64,000 nt of DNA, taken from the NCBI RefSeq assembly GCF_013408925.1, contig NZ_JACCAB010000001.1, forward strand, positions 2,728,001 through 2,792,000, read 5' to 3'. Positions 17,892 to 27,290 of this stretch are shown piece by piece (the first letter of the stretch is position 1; every line of letters starts with the position of its first letter). The notes under the pieces were generated by a model, which worked only from the letters and a program-made list of their open reading frames with translations, searched no databases and had not been told where the DNA came from. Made by a program: the position numbers and the translations under genes. The stretch comes from Pedococcus badiiscoriae. Its GTDB lineage: Bacteria > Actinomycetota > Actinomycetes > Actinomycetales > Dermatophilaceae.

Positions 17892-20534
17892 TCAGAGCCG
17901 GCGCATCGCTCGGGTGAGCACGACCGGTTCGCCGGCATCGTCCGACGCGTCCAGGTCGACGACCGCCTCGATCACCCAGTCGTGATCGCCCTGCGGGTCG
18001 TGCAGCGTCTGCCGCACCTCCCAGAGGCGGTGGTCGCGGTCAGGTTCGTCTGCCCCGGGCGGAGGCCCGCTGGTGGGGCTGACCGCGAGCAGCTGGGGAC
18101 CCCGGGCATCGGAGTCGGTCGCGATGCTGTCGTGGTCGGCGTAGTAGGCACCGAGTGCCTCGTCCCACGCATCCGAGTCCATGAGGGTGTGGCGGGCGGG
18201 CTCGGGCAGGGCGGCGTTCGCCGCGTCGAGCTGGGCGAGGTCGCCGAACCGGTCCAGTGCCGCCAGCTCCACGCGACGGAACATGGCGTTGCGGACCATG
18301 ACCCGGAACGCGCGCTCGTTGGCCGTGATCGGACGGTTGGGCCTCGTGCCGCCGTGTGCGGCCAGGCCCTCGAGCTCCTCGAGCCGCTCGTTCGCGTCGG
18401 GGTCGGACAGGGCCTCCCACTCATCGAGCAGGGAGGAGTCGGTCTGGCGGATGGTCTCACCGAGCCACTCGACGAGGTCATCGAACTGCTCGCTGTGGTG
18501 GGCGTCGGGGACCGTCTGGCGCAGGGTGCGATAGGCGTCGGTGAGGTAGCGCAGGACCAGCCCCTCTGACCGTGCGAGCTGGTAGGTCGAGACGAGCTCG
18601 GTGAAGGTCATGGCCCGCTCGTACATGTCGCGGACGACCGACTTGGGGGAGAGGGCCGACTCCGACACCCAGGGGTGGCTCTGCCGGAAGATCTCGAAGG
18701 TCGCCTCGAGGAGGTCGGCCAGCGGACGCGGCCACGTCACATCCTCGAGCAGGGCCATCCGCTCCTCGTACTCGACCCCGTCGGCTTTCATCTCCGCCAC
18801 GGCCTCACCCTTGGCCTTGTGCAGCTGGGCCATGAGGACCTGCCGCGGGTCGTCGAGGATCGCCTCGACCACCGAGACCACGTCGAGCGCGTGGGTCGGC
18901 GACTCCGGGTCGAGGACGTCGAAGGCCGCGAGGGCGAGGGGTGCCAGCGGCTGGTTGAGGGCGAAGTCGTCCGAGACGTCGGGGCTCAGGCGCACCCCTC
19001 GGCCGTCCGCCTCGGGTGGCAAGACCCGTTGCAGCACACCGGTGTCCAGCATGCTCTTGCCGAGGGTGATGGCCCGTCGTGACAGGCGCGCCTGGTGGCG
19101 GGGTGTCTCGTGGTTGTCGCGCAGGAGGTGGCTCAGGGCCCGCACCGGGTCGCCAGGCCGCTGCACGACGTTGAGGATCATCGAGTGGTCGACCCGCATC
19201 CGGGAAACCAGTGGCTCCGGCTCCGCGGCGATGAGCTTGTCGTAGGTCTGCTCGGTCCACGACACCTCGCCGTCGGCGGGCTTGCGCCGCTGGACCTTCC
19301 TGAGCTTCTTGGGGTCGTCGCCCGCCTTGGCGATCGCGCGGGCGTTGTCGATGACGTGCTCGGGGGCCTGGACGACCACCGCGCCGCTGGTGTCGAACCC
19401 GGCTCGGCCCGCGCGCCCGGCGATCTGGTGGAACTCGCGAGCCTTGAGGATCCGCTGCCGTGACCCGTCGAACTTGACCAGGCCGGTGAACAGGACCGTG
19501 CGGATCGGCACGTTGATGCCCACGCCGAGGGTGTCGGTGCCGCAGATGACCTTGAGCAGCCCGTCCTGGGCAAGCTGCTCGACCAGTCGCCGGTAGCGCG
19601 GCAACATGCCCGCGTGGTGCACCCCGATGCCCGAGCGGACCAGGGTCGACAGCGTCCGCCCGAAGCCGGCGGTGAACCGGAACCCGCCGATGCGCTCGGC
19701 GATCGCGGCCCTGTCGGCCTTCACCGTGCCCTTGAGCGACAGCAGCGACTGGGCCTGCTCGAGGGCGGCCGCCTGGGTGAAGTGCACGACGTACACCGGG
19801 GACTGATGCGTGGTGAGGAGCTCCTCGATCGTCTCGGCGAGCGGTGTCAGCGCCCAGGTGAAGCTCAGCGGCACCGGGCGCTCGGTGCCGGTGACCATGG
19901 TCGTCGCCCGGCCGTTCCGGCGGGTCAGGTCCTCGGCGAGGTCGGTGAGGTCGCCCAGGGTCGCCGACATCAGGACGAACTGAGCCTGCGGCAGCTCGAG
20001 GAGCGGCACCTGCCACGCCCAGCCCCGGTCGGGCTCGGCGTAGAAGTGGAACTCGTCCATCACGACCAGGCCCACGTCGGCGTCGGCGCCTTCCCGCAGC
20101 GCGATGTTGGCCAGGATCTCGGCAGTGCAGCAGATGATGGGGGCGTCGGGGTTCACCGACGCATCGCCGGTCAGCATGCCCACCTCGGACGCGCCGAAGA
20201 TCTCGCAGAGCGCGAAGAACTTCTCGCTCACCAGCGCCTTGATCGGGGCCGTGTAGAAGCTGACCCGGTCGGTGGCGAGGGCGGCCAGGTGCGCACCCGT
20301 CGCGACGAGCGACTTGCCGGAACCGGTCGGCGTGGACAGGACGACGTTCTCGCCGGCGAGGACGGCGAGCAGGGCTTCGTCCTGGTGGGGGTACAGGGTC
20401 AGCCCGCGCTCCCGTGCCCAACCCTCGAACGCGGCATACACGTCGTCCGGCTCCGCGACGCCGGCCGGGAGGAGGTCGGTGAGCAGTGGGCTCGCGGCCT
20501 CGGGGCCCGCCTGGTCGACAGTCATCCCCGACAT
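17892..20534 (-). CDS. DEAD/DEAH-box helicase with DUF3516 C-terminal domain
   Basis: 880-residue superfamily 2 helicase related to the Ski2/HelY-like group. It contains the P-loop TPTGSGKS at about residue 70, the Walker B box DEFH in VVMDEFHFY, motif III MSATLGD and motif VI HQIAGRAGRAGF. The C-terminal half matches DUF3516, which is restricted mostly to actinobacteria. Role inferred to be RNA or DNA unwinding. ATG codons at 20534 and 20525 are both possible. It is probably transcribed alone, because the upstream gene on the same strand is the broken LuxR gene. Confidence 0.9.
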   Translation of the reverse strand: MSGMTVDQAGPEAASPLLTDLLPAGVAEPDDVYAAFEGWARERGLTLYPHQDEALLAVLAGENVVLSTPTGSGKSLVATGAHLAALATDRVSFYTAPIKALVSEKFFALCEIFGASEVGMLTGDASVNPDAPIICCTAEILANIALREGADADVGLVVMDEFHFYAEPDRGWAWQVPLLELPQAQFVLMSATLGDLTDLAEDLTRRNGRATTMVTGTERPVPLSFTWALTPLAETIEELLTTHQSPVYVVHFTQAAALEQAQSLLSLKGTVKADRAAIAERIGGFRFTAGFGRTLSTLVRSGIGVHHAGMLPRYRRLVEQLAQDGLLKVICGTDTLGVGINVPIRTVLFTGLVKFDGSRQRILKAREFHQIAGRAGRAGFDTSGAVVVQAPEHVIDNARAIAKAGDDPKKLRKVQRRKPADGEVSWTEQTYDKLIAAEPEPLVSRMRVDHSMILNVVQRPGDPVRALSHLLRDNHETPRHQARLSRRAITLGKSMLDTGVLQRVLPPEADGRGVRLSPDVSDDFALNQPLAPLALAAFDVLDPESPTHALDVVSVVEAILDDPRQVLMAQLHKAKGEAVAEMKADGVEYEERMALLEDVTWPRPLADLLEATFEIFRQSHPWVSESALSPKSVVRDMYERAMTFTELVSTYQLARSEGLVLRYLTDAYRTLRQTVPDAHHSEQFDDLVEWLGETIRQTDSSLLDEWEALSDPDANERLEELEGLAAHGGTRPNRPITANERAFRVMVRNAMFRRVELAALDRFGDLAQLDAANAALPEPARHTLMDSDAWDEALGAYYADHDSIATDSDARGPQLLAVSPTSGPPPGADEPDRDHRLWEVRQTLHDPQGDHDWVIEAVVDLDASDDAGEPVVLTRAMRRL

Positions 20535-20559
20535 CCTCTCAGGGGGCGGCGCTCCCGAC

Positions 20560-22400
20560 CTACCCGTCCCCGGCGGGCTGCCCCCGAGTGGCCCACCGCG
20601 CGAGGTCGACGCGGTTGGCGCACCCCGTCTTGCTGAGGAGGTGGCTGACGTGGGAGCTGACGGTCTTCTCGCTGACCACGAGGGACCTGGCTATCTCGCC
20701 GTAGGTACGGCCGGCCACGATGTGCCCGAGGATCTCGGTCTCGCGCGCCGTGAGGCCGACCCCGTGCGCCATGGCAGGGGGTGGCCCACTGCTGTCCGGG
20801 TCCTCGAGCCGGACGTGGGCCCCCCGGGCCAGCGCCTCGAGCTCGTCCACGAGGGGCTGCGCGGCCAGTGACCGCGCCATGGCACCCGCGCCGCAGGGCC
20901 GCCACGCCCTGTTCGCGACTCGGGTGGCCACCGGACAGCTGGACCTCGGCCTGCCGCCACAACGAGTAGCACGCCTCCCAGGGCAGGATCTCGTGCAGCT
21001 CGGTCGACGCCCGGGCCCAGAGCACGTGCGCGTCGGCAGCGTGGCGAGCCCGGGCGACCTCCCCGTGGTACATCGCGCCGAGCCCGGCCAGCTGGTGGTC
21101 ATACAGGTCGGTCGTCCCACCCACGTCGCGGATGACGTCCGGGAACCGGGCCGTGAGTGCGTCGAGCTCGTCGAGGTGCTCCGTAGGGTCGCCGCCCGTG
21201 TCACGGACCTGCTGGGCCAGGTCGGCGAGGGCACGGGCCGCGAGGGGTAGCAGCCACTCGCACAGGGTGGGGGGCGTCCCCGGCGTCGCCGTCCCCGTCA
21301 TGGCCGCATCGAGTGCCTCGCGCGGGTGCCCGCCCGAGAGCAGCACCATGGCCCGGACGGCGTCGAAGTCGAAGGCGAGGAAGTTCGACGTCTCGAGCAA
21401 CAGCTCGTCGGCGCGGGCCACGTGGCCCTCCGCCTCGTGCGTCCTGCCCTGGATGGCCGCCAGCCACGCTGCGGTCAACCGGGTCTGGACGTGCACGTGA
21501 CCGAACGCCTCGTTGCAGGCAAGCCACGCCAGCAGGGAGTGGGGCATCCCGAGGTCGGCGAGCTCCGCTCGGCGGCGCCCGACCAGCGCCCGCCAGGACC
21601 CGTGAGAGCTCGCGCGCCGGGGCGGCCAGATGGTGCCAGGCGCGGAGCACGGCGGAGGACAGGTCCTCCGGCAGACCGGCCCCCAGGGTGGTCTGCGTGG
21701 GGGACAGTCCCTGGACGAGCAGGCGGTTGAGGTAGGAGTTGCCGCCGGTGCGGCCGTACACCTCTCGAACGAGGGTGTCGTGGGGCACCTCGCCCAGCAC
21801 CGCGGTGAGCTGCGCGCGGGTGTCCTCGAGGTCGAGCGGTCCCAGGGGGAGCTCGACGAAGCCCGGCAGGCGTCGCACGTCGGCCAGCCAGCGGTGCAGC
21901 GGATGGCCCGGGCCGGCCTCGCCGCGTCGCACTGTCACGATCAGCGCCAGGCGGCGGGTCGTCAGCCCCGCCGTCACCCACATCAGCACGTCGAGGGTGG
22001 CCGGATCCGACCATTGCAGGTCGTCCACGACGAGGGCGACCGGCCCGTCCGCGCATCGTTCCCCGAGCCACGAGTCGAACGCCTCGGCTGCCTCCGCCCC
22101 CGCAGCGCGCAGCAGAACCGGTCGCTGTTCCGGCGGCAGCACTCCCACCGCGGTGCGCAGCGGCAACAAGGGAATGCTCAGCGAGGACAGCGGCAGCGAG
22201 GCGCCGCTCAGGACGAGGAAGTCCCGGGCAAGGACGCAGGCGCGCTGGCCGAGCCTGGTCTTGCCCACCCCCGCATCCCCCAGGACCAGCACCGTGCGCC
22301 CGTGGCCGGCGCGTGCCGAGGCCAGGGCCGCGTCGAGCTCGTCGAGCTCGCCGGAGCGGCCGACGAAGACGTCGCCCGAGGGCGTGTCCGCGGGTGCCAC
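20560..22400 (-). pseudogene. LuxR-family ATPase regulator, broken by two frameshifts
   Basis: Remnant of a large ATP-dependent LuxR transcription factor (LAL/MalT type). The N-terminal part is intact from the GTG at 22400: FVGRSGELDELDAAL, P-loop LGDAGVGKTRL, Walker B VALVVDDLQWSD. Near 21590 the homologous sequence moves to another minus-strand frame (ELADLGMPHSLLAW). Near 20890 it moves again to the frame with the C-terminal LuxR helix-turn-helix (GLTARETEILGHIVAGRTYGEIA, then SEKTVSSHVSHLL). Each break is explained by one extra G/C in a short run. Either the gene has decayed or the assembly has two base errors. If both were corrected it would encode about 610 residues. Confidence 0.8.
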
Positions 22401-22555
22401 GCCCCCAGTGTGTTCCGGTGGACCGGCGAGCCGGAACCGTTATCTGAGGGGTTTCTCCGGTGCATCTGAGGGGGTGCGCCCGATGTGGCTCAGGGTGCGC
22501 ACGCCGGACCGTGGAGGGGTCGGCACCACTCACCTCTCACCACCAGGAGCACACC

Positions 22556-22801
22556 GTGAACACCACCCAGCAGACCAGGAAGACCATCAGGCGCACATTC
22601 CCCACGATCACCGCCGCAGCCCTCCTCGTCGCCCTCGTCGCCCTCCCCGCCGCGGCCCATCAGGACCCCGGCCCCGCGCCCCTGGCGCCGCCAGCCACCT
22701 ACTTCTGCGCGATCCAGCGCGTGGACACCCAGTTCGTCGGGTGCGACAACCTGACGGGCAACGGGGTTCCGGCACCCGCCTGGGTGGGAGAGGTGACCTG
22801 A
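22556..22801 (+). CDS. Small secreted hypothetical protein
   Basis: 81-residue protein with a clear signal peptide: a basic start (MNTTQQTRKTIRRTF), a hydrophobic core (ITAAALLVALVALP) and an AAA-H cleavage region. The mature part is only about 45 residues, with two cysteines in YFCAIQRVDTQFVGCDNLTG that could form a disulphide. A CAGGAG Shine-Dalgarno sequence precedes the GTG at 22556. A very strong hairpin follows the stop, so it is a single-gene unit. I do not recognise a function. Confidence 0.7.
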   Translation: MNTTQQTRKTIRRTFPTITAAALLVALVALPAAAHQDPGPAPLAPPATYFCAIQRVDTQFVGCDNLTGNGVPAPAWVGEVT

Positions 22802-22814
22802 CCCGGAACCCACA

Positions 22815-22850
22815 CCGTGGCCCCGGCGCCGAAGGGCGCCGGGGCCACGG
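22815..22850 (+). terminator. Strong hairpin terminator after the small secreted gene
   Basis: A perfect 16-bp stem, CCGTGGCCCCGGCGCC pairing with GGCGCCGGGGCCACGG, around a GAAG loop. No T-run follows, as is common in very high-GC actinobacteria. Confidence 0.8.
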
Positions 22851-22914
22851 CGCTGCGGCGCGGCGCGGCGCGGCTCGAGGTGGGATGGGCCACGGACACA
22901 GCTCGCCCACGGCA

Positions 22915-22920
22915 TACGCT
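22915..22920 (+). promoter_or_regulatory. -10 element TACGCT of the DinG-like gene
   Basis: The hexamer lies 6 nt before the ATG at 22927 and no Shine-Dalgarno sequence is present, so leaderless initiation is likely. Confidence 0.5.
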
Positions 22921-22926
22921 GACCCA

Positions 22927-25194
22927 ATGGCCAGCCTCGACGACCTCCTGCACGCTGCCGTCCAGGGAGTCGGTGGGGTCGAGCGTCCCGGTCAGGTCGA
23001 GATGGCGCACGCGGTCGAGGACGCCGTGGCCAACGACGAGCACCTCCTGATCCAGGCGGGCACCGGCACCGGCAAGTCGCTCGCCTACCTGATCCCCGCC
23101 GTCATGCACGCCCAGAAGACGGGCAAGCCGGCGGTCATCGCGACTGCGACGTTGGCGCTCCAGGCCCAGATCGTGGACCGCGACATGCCCCGGTTGGCCG
23201 AGTCGATCGCCCCGCTGCTCGGCAAGCGACCGACCTACGGCCTGGTCAAGGGCCGCCGCAACTACCTGTGCGCCCACAAGCTCGAAGGCGGGTTCCCCGA
23301 CGACGAGGACGGGCTGTTCGAGGTCGCCGAGGTCGACCGTGCGGCCTCTCGTCTGGGCCAGGAGGTGGTGCGGCTGCGCGAGTGGGCCGACAGGACCGAG
23401 TCCGGCGACCGCGACGAGCTGGTGCCCGGGGTCAGCGAGCGTGCGTGGCGACAGGTGTCGGTCAGTGCCCACGAGTGCCTGGGGAGCAAGTGCCCCGCGC
23501 TCGCCGACTGCTTCGTCGAGCGGTCCCGCGAGGCCGCCAAGGACTGCGACGTCATCGTCACCAACCACTCGTTCATGGCGATCGACTCGTTCGAGGGACG
23601 CCAGATGCTGCCCGAGCACGACCTGCTCGTGGTCGACGAGGCGCACGAGCTGGTCGACCGCGTCACGTCCACCATCACCGACGAGATCACCCCGGGCATG
23701 GTCAGCGCCGCGGCCAAGCGGGCGGGCCGCCTGGCCGAGTCCACCGAGGCCGTCGAGGATGCCGCCGTGTTCCTCCAGGGAGTCCTCGACCAGCTCCCCG
23801 AAGGCAAGCTCAACGGCATACCGGACTCGTTGTCGTTGGCGCTCGCCCGGGTGAGGGACACGACGAGGCAGCTGCAGTCCGAGCTCAAGCCGGACAAGGG
23901 GGTCGAGCCCGACGGGGCGCGCAAGGTGGCCCAGGCCGCCGTCGACGAGATGTTCGAGAACTCCTCGCGCGTCCTCGAGCAGCGGGACCTCGACGTCGTC
24001 TGGGTGAGTCGCGACCAGCGCCGCGGATCGGTGCTCCGGGTGGCACCCATGAGCGTGGCGATGTTGTTGCGCGACAAGGTGTTCGGCGACCGGACGGTCG
24101 TCATGACCTCGGCGACGCTCGAGCTGGGCGGCACGTTCGACGCGGTCGCGGGCACCATGGGACTGCGTGGCGAGGGCGCTCCGCAGTGGCGTGGCCTCGA
24201 CGTCGGGAGCCCGTTCGACTATCCCCAGCAGGCGATTGCGTATGTGGCGCAACACCTTCCGGCGCCGGGCCGTGACGGCCTGAGCGACCAGACCCTCGAC
24301 GAGATCGAGGCGCTGGTCCGCGCGGCAGGTGGTCGCACGCTCGGGTTGTTCTCCTCGATGCGGGCGGCCAAGGAGGCCACCGAGGCGATGCGCGAACGCT
24401 TCTCCGACAGGGAGGGTGACATCGCCTTCCTCTGCCAGGGCGAGGACCAGATCACCACGCTGGTGCGCCAGTTCGCCAGGGACCCGCGCACCTGCCTGTT
24501 CGGCACCCTCACGCTGTGGCAGGGCGTGGACGTGCCGGGCTCGGCCTGTCAGCTCGTGATCATCGACCGCATCCCGTTCCCGCGCCCGGACGACCCGCTG
24601 TCGTCGGCTCGGTCACAGGCCATCGCCCGGATGGGCGGCAACGGGTTCATGGCGGTGTCCGCCACCCACGCCGCGCTGCGGCTCTCCCAGGGCGCCGGGC
24701 GCCTCATCCGCCGCGCCGACGACCGCGGGGTCGTCGCCTTCCTCGACTCCCGCATGATGACCGCGCGGTATGCCGGGTTCCTCCAGCGTTCGCTGCCCCC
24801 GTTCTGGCCGACGACCGACCGTGAGCGGGTGCTCGCGGCGCTGAGACGGCTCGACGAGACCGCGGCGCCACCGGTGCAGGTCCACGAGCCCGCCCTGCGG
24901 GGCATCACCGGGGCGCTGGCCGGCACGTCGATGGGCGCGACGGGGGAGGACGTGGCGGAGCACCCGCGACCCGTCGCCGATGCACCTCCACCCGCCGAGT
25001 CGACCCGCACGGCGGTGACCGGTGGGCACGCCTGGACCGCGGAGTCCGACGAGGAGCTCCGCGACGGTGTGGAGCTCGGCCTGTCACTCGACGAGCTGGC
25101 CGAGAGCCTCGAGCTGCCCGCCGACGTGGTCGCCGCCCGCCTCAAGGGCCTCGGCCTCGAGGCGTCCGCCGCAGCCACCCTCGCGTTCGAGTGA
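22927..25194 (+). CDS. ATP-dependent DNA helicase, DinG/XPD family
   Basis: 755-residue iron-sulfur helicase. The P-loop is AGTGTGKS (44-51) and the Walker B box is DEAH (237-240). Four cysteines at 115, 184, 189 and 195 are spaced as the 4Fe-4S ligands of XPD/DinG enzymes. Motif VI reads LRLSQGAGRLIRR. Family members unwind R-loops, forked DNA and G-quadruplexes. The C-terminal 100 residues after the helicase core are Pro/Ala-rich and then contain a predicted small helical domain (WTAESDEELRDGVELGLSLDELAESL), which is not in E. coli DinG. Confidence 0.9.
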   Translation: MASLDDLLHAAVQGVGGVERPGQVEMAHAVEDAVANDEHLLIQAGTGTGKSLAYLIPAVMHAQKTGKPAVIATATLALQAQIVDRDMPRLAESIAPLLGKRPTYGLVKGRRNYLCAHKLEGGFPDDEDGLFEVAEVDRAASRLGQEVVRLREWADRTESGDRDELVPGVSERAWRQVSVSAHECLGSKCPALADCFVERSREAAKDCDVIVTNHSFMAIDSFEGRQMLPEHDLLVVDEAHELVDRVTSTITDEITPGMVSAAAKRAGRLAESTEAVEDAAVFLQGVLDQLPEGKLNGIPDSLSLALARVRDTTRQLQSELKPDKGVEPDGARKVAQAAVDEMFENSSRVLEQRDLDVVWVSRDQRRGSVLRVAPMSVAMLLRDKVFGDRTVVMTSATLELGGTFDAVAGTMGLRGEGAPQWRGLDVGSPFDYPQQAIAYVAQHLPAPGRDGLSDQTLDEIEALVRAAGGRTLGLFSSMRAAKEATEAMRERFSDREGDIAFLCQGEDQITTLVRQFARDPRTCLFGTLTLWQGVDVPGSACQLVIIDRIPFPRPDDPLSSARSQAIARMGGNGFMAVSATHAALRLSQGAGRLIRRADDRGVVAFLDSRMMTARYAGFLQRSLPPFWPTTDRERVLAALRRLDETAAPPVQVHEPALRGITGALAGTSMGATGEDVAEHPRPVADAPPPAESTRTAVTGGHAWTAESDEELRDGVELGLSLDELAESLELPADVVAARLKGLGLEASAAATLAFE

Positions 25195-25232
25195 CGGACC
25201 CTGCTGGCGACGTCAGGAGCGATACTGACGGG

Positions 25233-25709
25233 ATGGCGGATCCCTGCACCCTGCACGTCGTCGGAGACGGGCCCGTGGCCGAAGCACTCGTCGCGCTCGC
25301 GGCACCGCTGGGCTGGTCGGTGACGACCGCGACCGACGATCCCACCGTTCCCGGCGGGGTCGACGCCCTCGTCGTCACGAGCCACCATGAGGGGGTCGAT
25401 GGCCCGGCGATCCGCGCGGGACTGGACGCCGGCACGGCATACATCGGGGGGATGGGGTCGCGGCGCACGCAGGAGCGACGCAGGTCCTGGCTCCTCGGGG
25501 ACGGGGTCACCCTCGAGCAGCTCGCCACGGTGCACGCGCCGATCGGCCTCGACATCGGCGCCAACGCGCCGGGGGAGATCGCGGTCGCGATCCTCGCCGA
25601 GGTCATCGCCACGCGGGCTGGACGCACCGACCTGGGATCGGTGTCGGACCGGGAGGGTCCGATCCACCCTGAGCTGGCACCCGGCGACGCCTACTGCCCG
25701 GGCGGCTGA
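25233..25709 (+). CDS. XdhC Rossmann-domain protein
   Basis: 158-residue protein matching only the C-terminal Rossmann domain of XdhC/CoxI maturation factors, which help insert the molybdenum cofactor into xanthine dehydrogenase-type enzymes. The diagnostic stretch is YIGGMGSRRTQERR followed by the HAPIGLDIGANAPGEIA pattern. The N-terminal XdhC cysteine domain is missing, and no molybdenum hydroxylase gene lies nearby. GATACT (25221-25226) lies 6 nt before the ATG, which supports this start over the in-frame one at 25191. Confidence 0.78.
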   Translation: MADPCTLHVVGDGPVAEALVALAAPLGWSVTTATDDPTVPGGVDALVVTSHHEGVDGPAIRAGLDAGTAYIGGMGSRRTQERRRSWLLGDGVTLEQLATVHAPIGLDIGANAPGEIAVAILAEVIATRAGRTDLGSVSDREGPIHPELAPGDAYCPGG

Positions 25710-25741
25710 GGGCTGTCCCCGGCGCGTGGGAGGCTGTGCCG

Positions 25742-26716
25742 GTGACCGCCACCGCGACGCGCACCGTGCCCCCTCTCGTCCTCATCAGCGGACCCGAGGC
25801 GGTCATCGCCGACCGTGCGCTCAGCACTACGCTCGACGAGCTGCGGGCCTCCGCGCCCGACCTCGAGGTCATCCGGCTCGCGGCCGAGACGTACGAGGCC
25901 GGCGCTCTCGGCATGCACGCCAGCCCGTCGCTCTTCGGGGGCGAGAAGTGCATCGTCGTGCAGGACCTCGACGAGGCCCCGGACGAGCTGCAGGAGGACC
26001 TGCTGGCCTTCCTCGCGGCGCCCGACCCCGACGTCACCCTGGTGGTCACGCACAAGTCGGGCCAGCGCGGCAAGAAGGTCCTGGACCTCCTCAAGAAGTC
26101 CCAGGCGCGGGTCCTGGAGGCCCCGGCGATCAAGACCGACCGCGACAAGACCGACTTCGTCATGCACGAGTTCCGTCGTGCCGGGCGCCGGGCCACGCCC
26201 GACGCCGTCCGCGCCCTCATCGAGGCGATCGGCCGGGATGTGCGAGAGCTGGCGTCCGCGTGCCAGCAGCTGGTCGCCGACACGACCGGCACCATCGACG
26301 AGGACCTCGTCGCCAAGTACCACGGGGGCAAGGTCGAGGCGACCGGCTTCAAGGTGGCCGACGCCGCTGTCGCGGGCAACGCCGGTGAGGCGCTCCGGCT
26401 GCTGCGTCACGCCATCGCCACGGGTGTCGACCCGGTGCCGATCGTCGCCGTGCTGGCCCAGCAGCTGCGCCAGCTCGTCAAGGTGGGCGCCGCGGGCCGA
26501 GGGCGCTCGGCCGACGTGGCCCGTGACCTGGGCATGGCGCCGTGGCAGGTCGACAAGGCCCGACGGGGGTTGTCCGGCTGGGGACCCGAGGGGCTGGCCG
26601 AGGCGATCCAGGCGGTGGCCAACGCCGACTTCGAGGTCAAGGGCGGTGGACGCGACCCGGTCTACGCCGTCGAGCGCGCGGTCCTGACGATCACCCGGGC
26701 CCGCAACGGACGCTGA
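25742..26716 (+). CDS. holA: DNA polymerase III subunit delta
   Basis: 324-residue clamp-loader subunit that opens the beta sliding clamp during replication. Recognisable family stretches are LISGPEAVIADRAL, the FGGEKCIVVQDLD segment after the first domain, and the C-terminal LLRHAIATGVDPVPIVAVLAQQ. The GTG at 25742 follows GGGAGG by 8 nt; the GTG at 25736 is in frame but too close to that site. rpsT follows under its own promoter, a common arrangement in bacteria. Confidence 0.92.
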   Translation: MTATATRTVPPLVLISGPEAVIADRALSTTLDELRASAPDLEVIRLAAETYEAGALGMHASPSLFGGEKCIVVQDLDEAPDELQEDLLAFLAAPDPDVTLVVTHKSGQRGKKVLDLLKKSQARVLEAPAIKTDRDKTDFVMHEFRRAGRRATPDAVRALIEAIGRDVRELASACQQLVADTTGTIDEDLVAKYHGGKVEATGFKVADAAVAGNAGEALRLLRHAIATGVDPVPIVAVLAQQLRQLVKVGAAGRGRSADVARDLGMAPWQVDKARRGLSGWGPEGLAEAIQAVANADFEVKGGGRDPVYAVERAVLTITRARNGR

Positions 26717-26735
26717 GCACGCGGCACACCACGTT

Positions 26736-26765
26736 TTGGGGGAGTGGGCTCCTCGCTGGTAGATT
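26736..26765 (+). promoter_or_regulatory. Sigma-A type promoter of rpsT
   Basis: TTGGGG (26736-26741), an 18-nt spacer and TAGATT (26760-26765). The transcript would have a leader of about 135 nt before the GTG at 26907. That leader contains a 7-bp hairpin (26778-26797, GCGCGCA pairing with TGCGCGC) that could take part in S20 autoregulation. Confidence 0.6.
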
Positions 26766-26906
26766 TGCCCATCGCGTGCGCGCATGGTCGTGCGCGCCTG
26801 CTGCACCATCCAGAGCCTCTCAACCACAGGCGCCCCACCGCCTGGTCCCGAGGGGCTTCTGCCGCCCTCTAACGGCAACCACCGACCAACCAAGAAAGAC
26901 ACACCT

Positions 26907-27167
26907 GTGGCAAACATCAAGTCCCAGCTCAAGCGGATCAAGACGAACCGCACGGCGACCGAGCGCAACAAGGCCGTCAAGAGCGAGCTCAAGACCTGGA
27001 TCCGCAAGTTCCAGGCAGCCGTCGACTCCGGCGACGCCACGGCGGCGAACGACGCCCTCGCGACCGCGAGCAAGAAGCTCGACAAGGCCGCGAGCAAGGG
27101 TGTCATCCACGCCAACCAGGCCGCCAACAAGAAGTCGGCCATGGCGAAGAAGGCCGCCTCGCTCTGA
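26907..27167 (+). CDS. rpsT: 30S ribosomal protein S20
   Basis: 86-residue, lysine-rich helical ribosomal protein beginning [20 protein letters not shown], which binds the 5' domain of 16S rRNA. AAGAAAG upstream is a plausible ribosome site and the GTG at 26907 matches the family start. It has its own promoter and a strong terminator, so it is a single-gene unit between holA and a convergent toxin-like gene. Confidence 0.98.
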   Translation: MANIKSQLKRIKTNRTATERNKAVKSELKTWIRKFQAAVDSGDATAANDALATASKKLDKAASKGVIHANQAANKKSAMAKKAASL

Positions 27168-27193
27168 CGCGAGTCGCCTTCCACGGCACACCT

Positions 27194-27233
27194 CACGAAG
27201 GGCCGGTCACCTGCGGGTGACCGGCCCTTCGTG
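27194..27233 (+). terminator. Strong terminator after rpsT
   Basis: Perfect 18-bp stem, CACGAAGGGCCGGTCACC with GGTGACCGGCCCTTCGTG, around a TGCG loop, followed by TCGT. It lies between convergent genes and could work on both strands. Confidence 0.88.
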
Positions 27234-27290
27234 TCGTCCCGGCGCACCCCCGCGCCCTCGACGTGGTTCGTGTGCCGGGGTTGCTGAGCC

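Noticed and set aside
20522..21547. Separate 341-residue protein inside the LuxR region
   Set aside because: Its first part is the middle of the LuxR regulator and its end is out-of-frame sequence, so it is a piece of the pseudogene.
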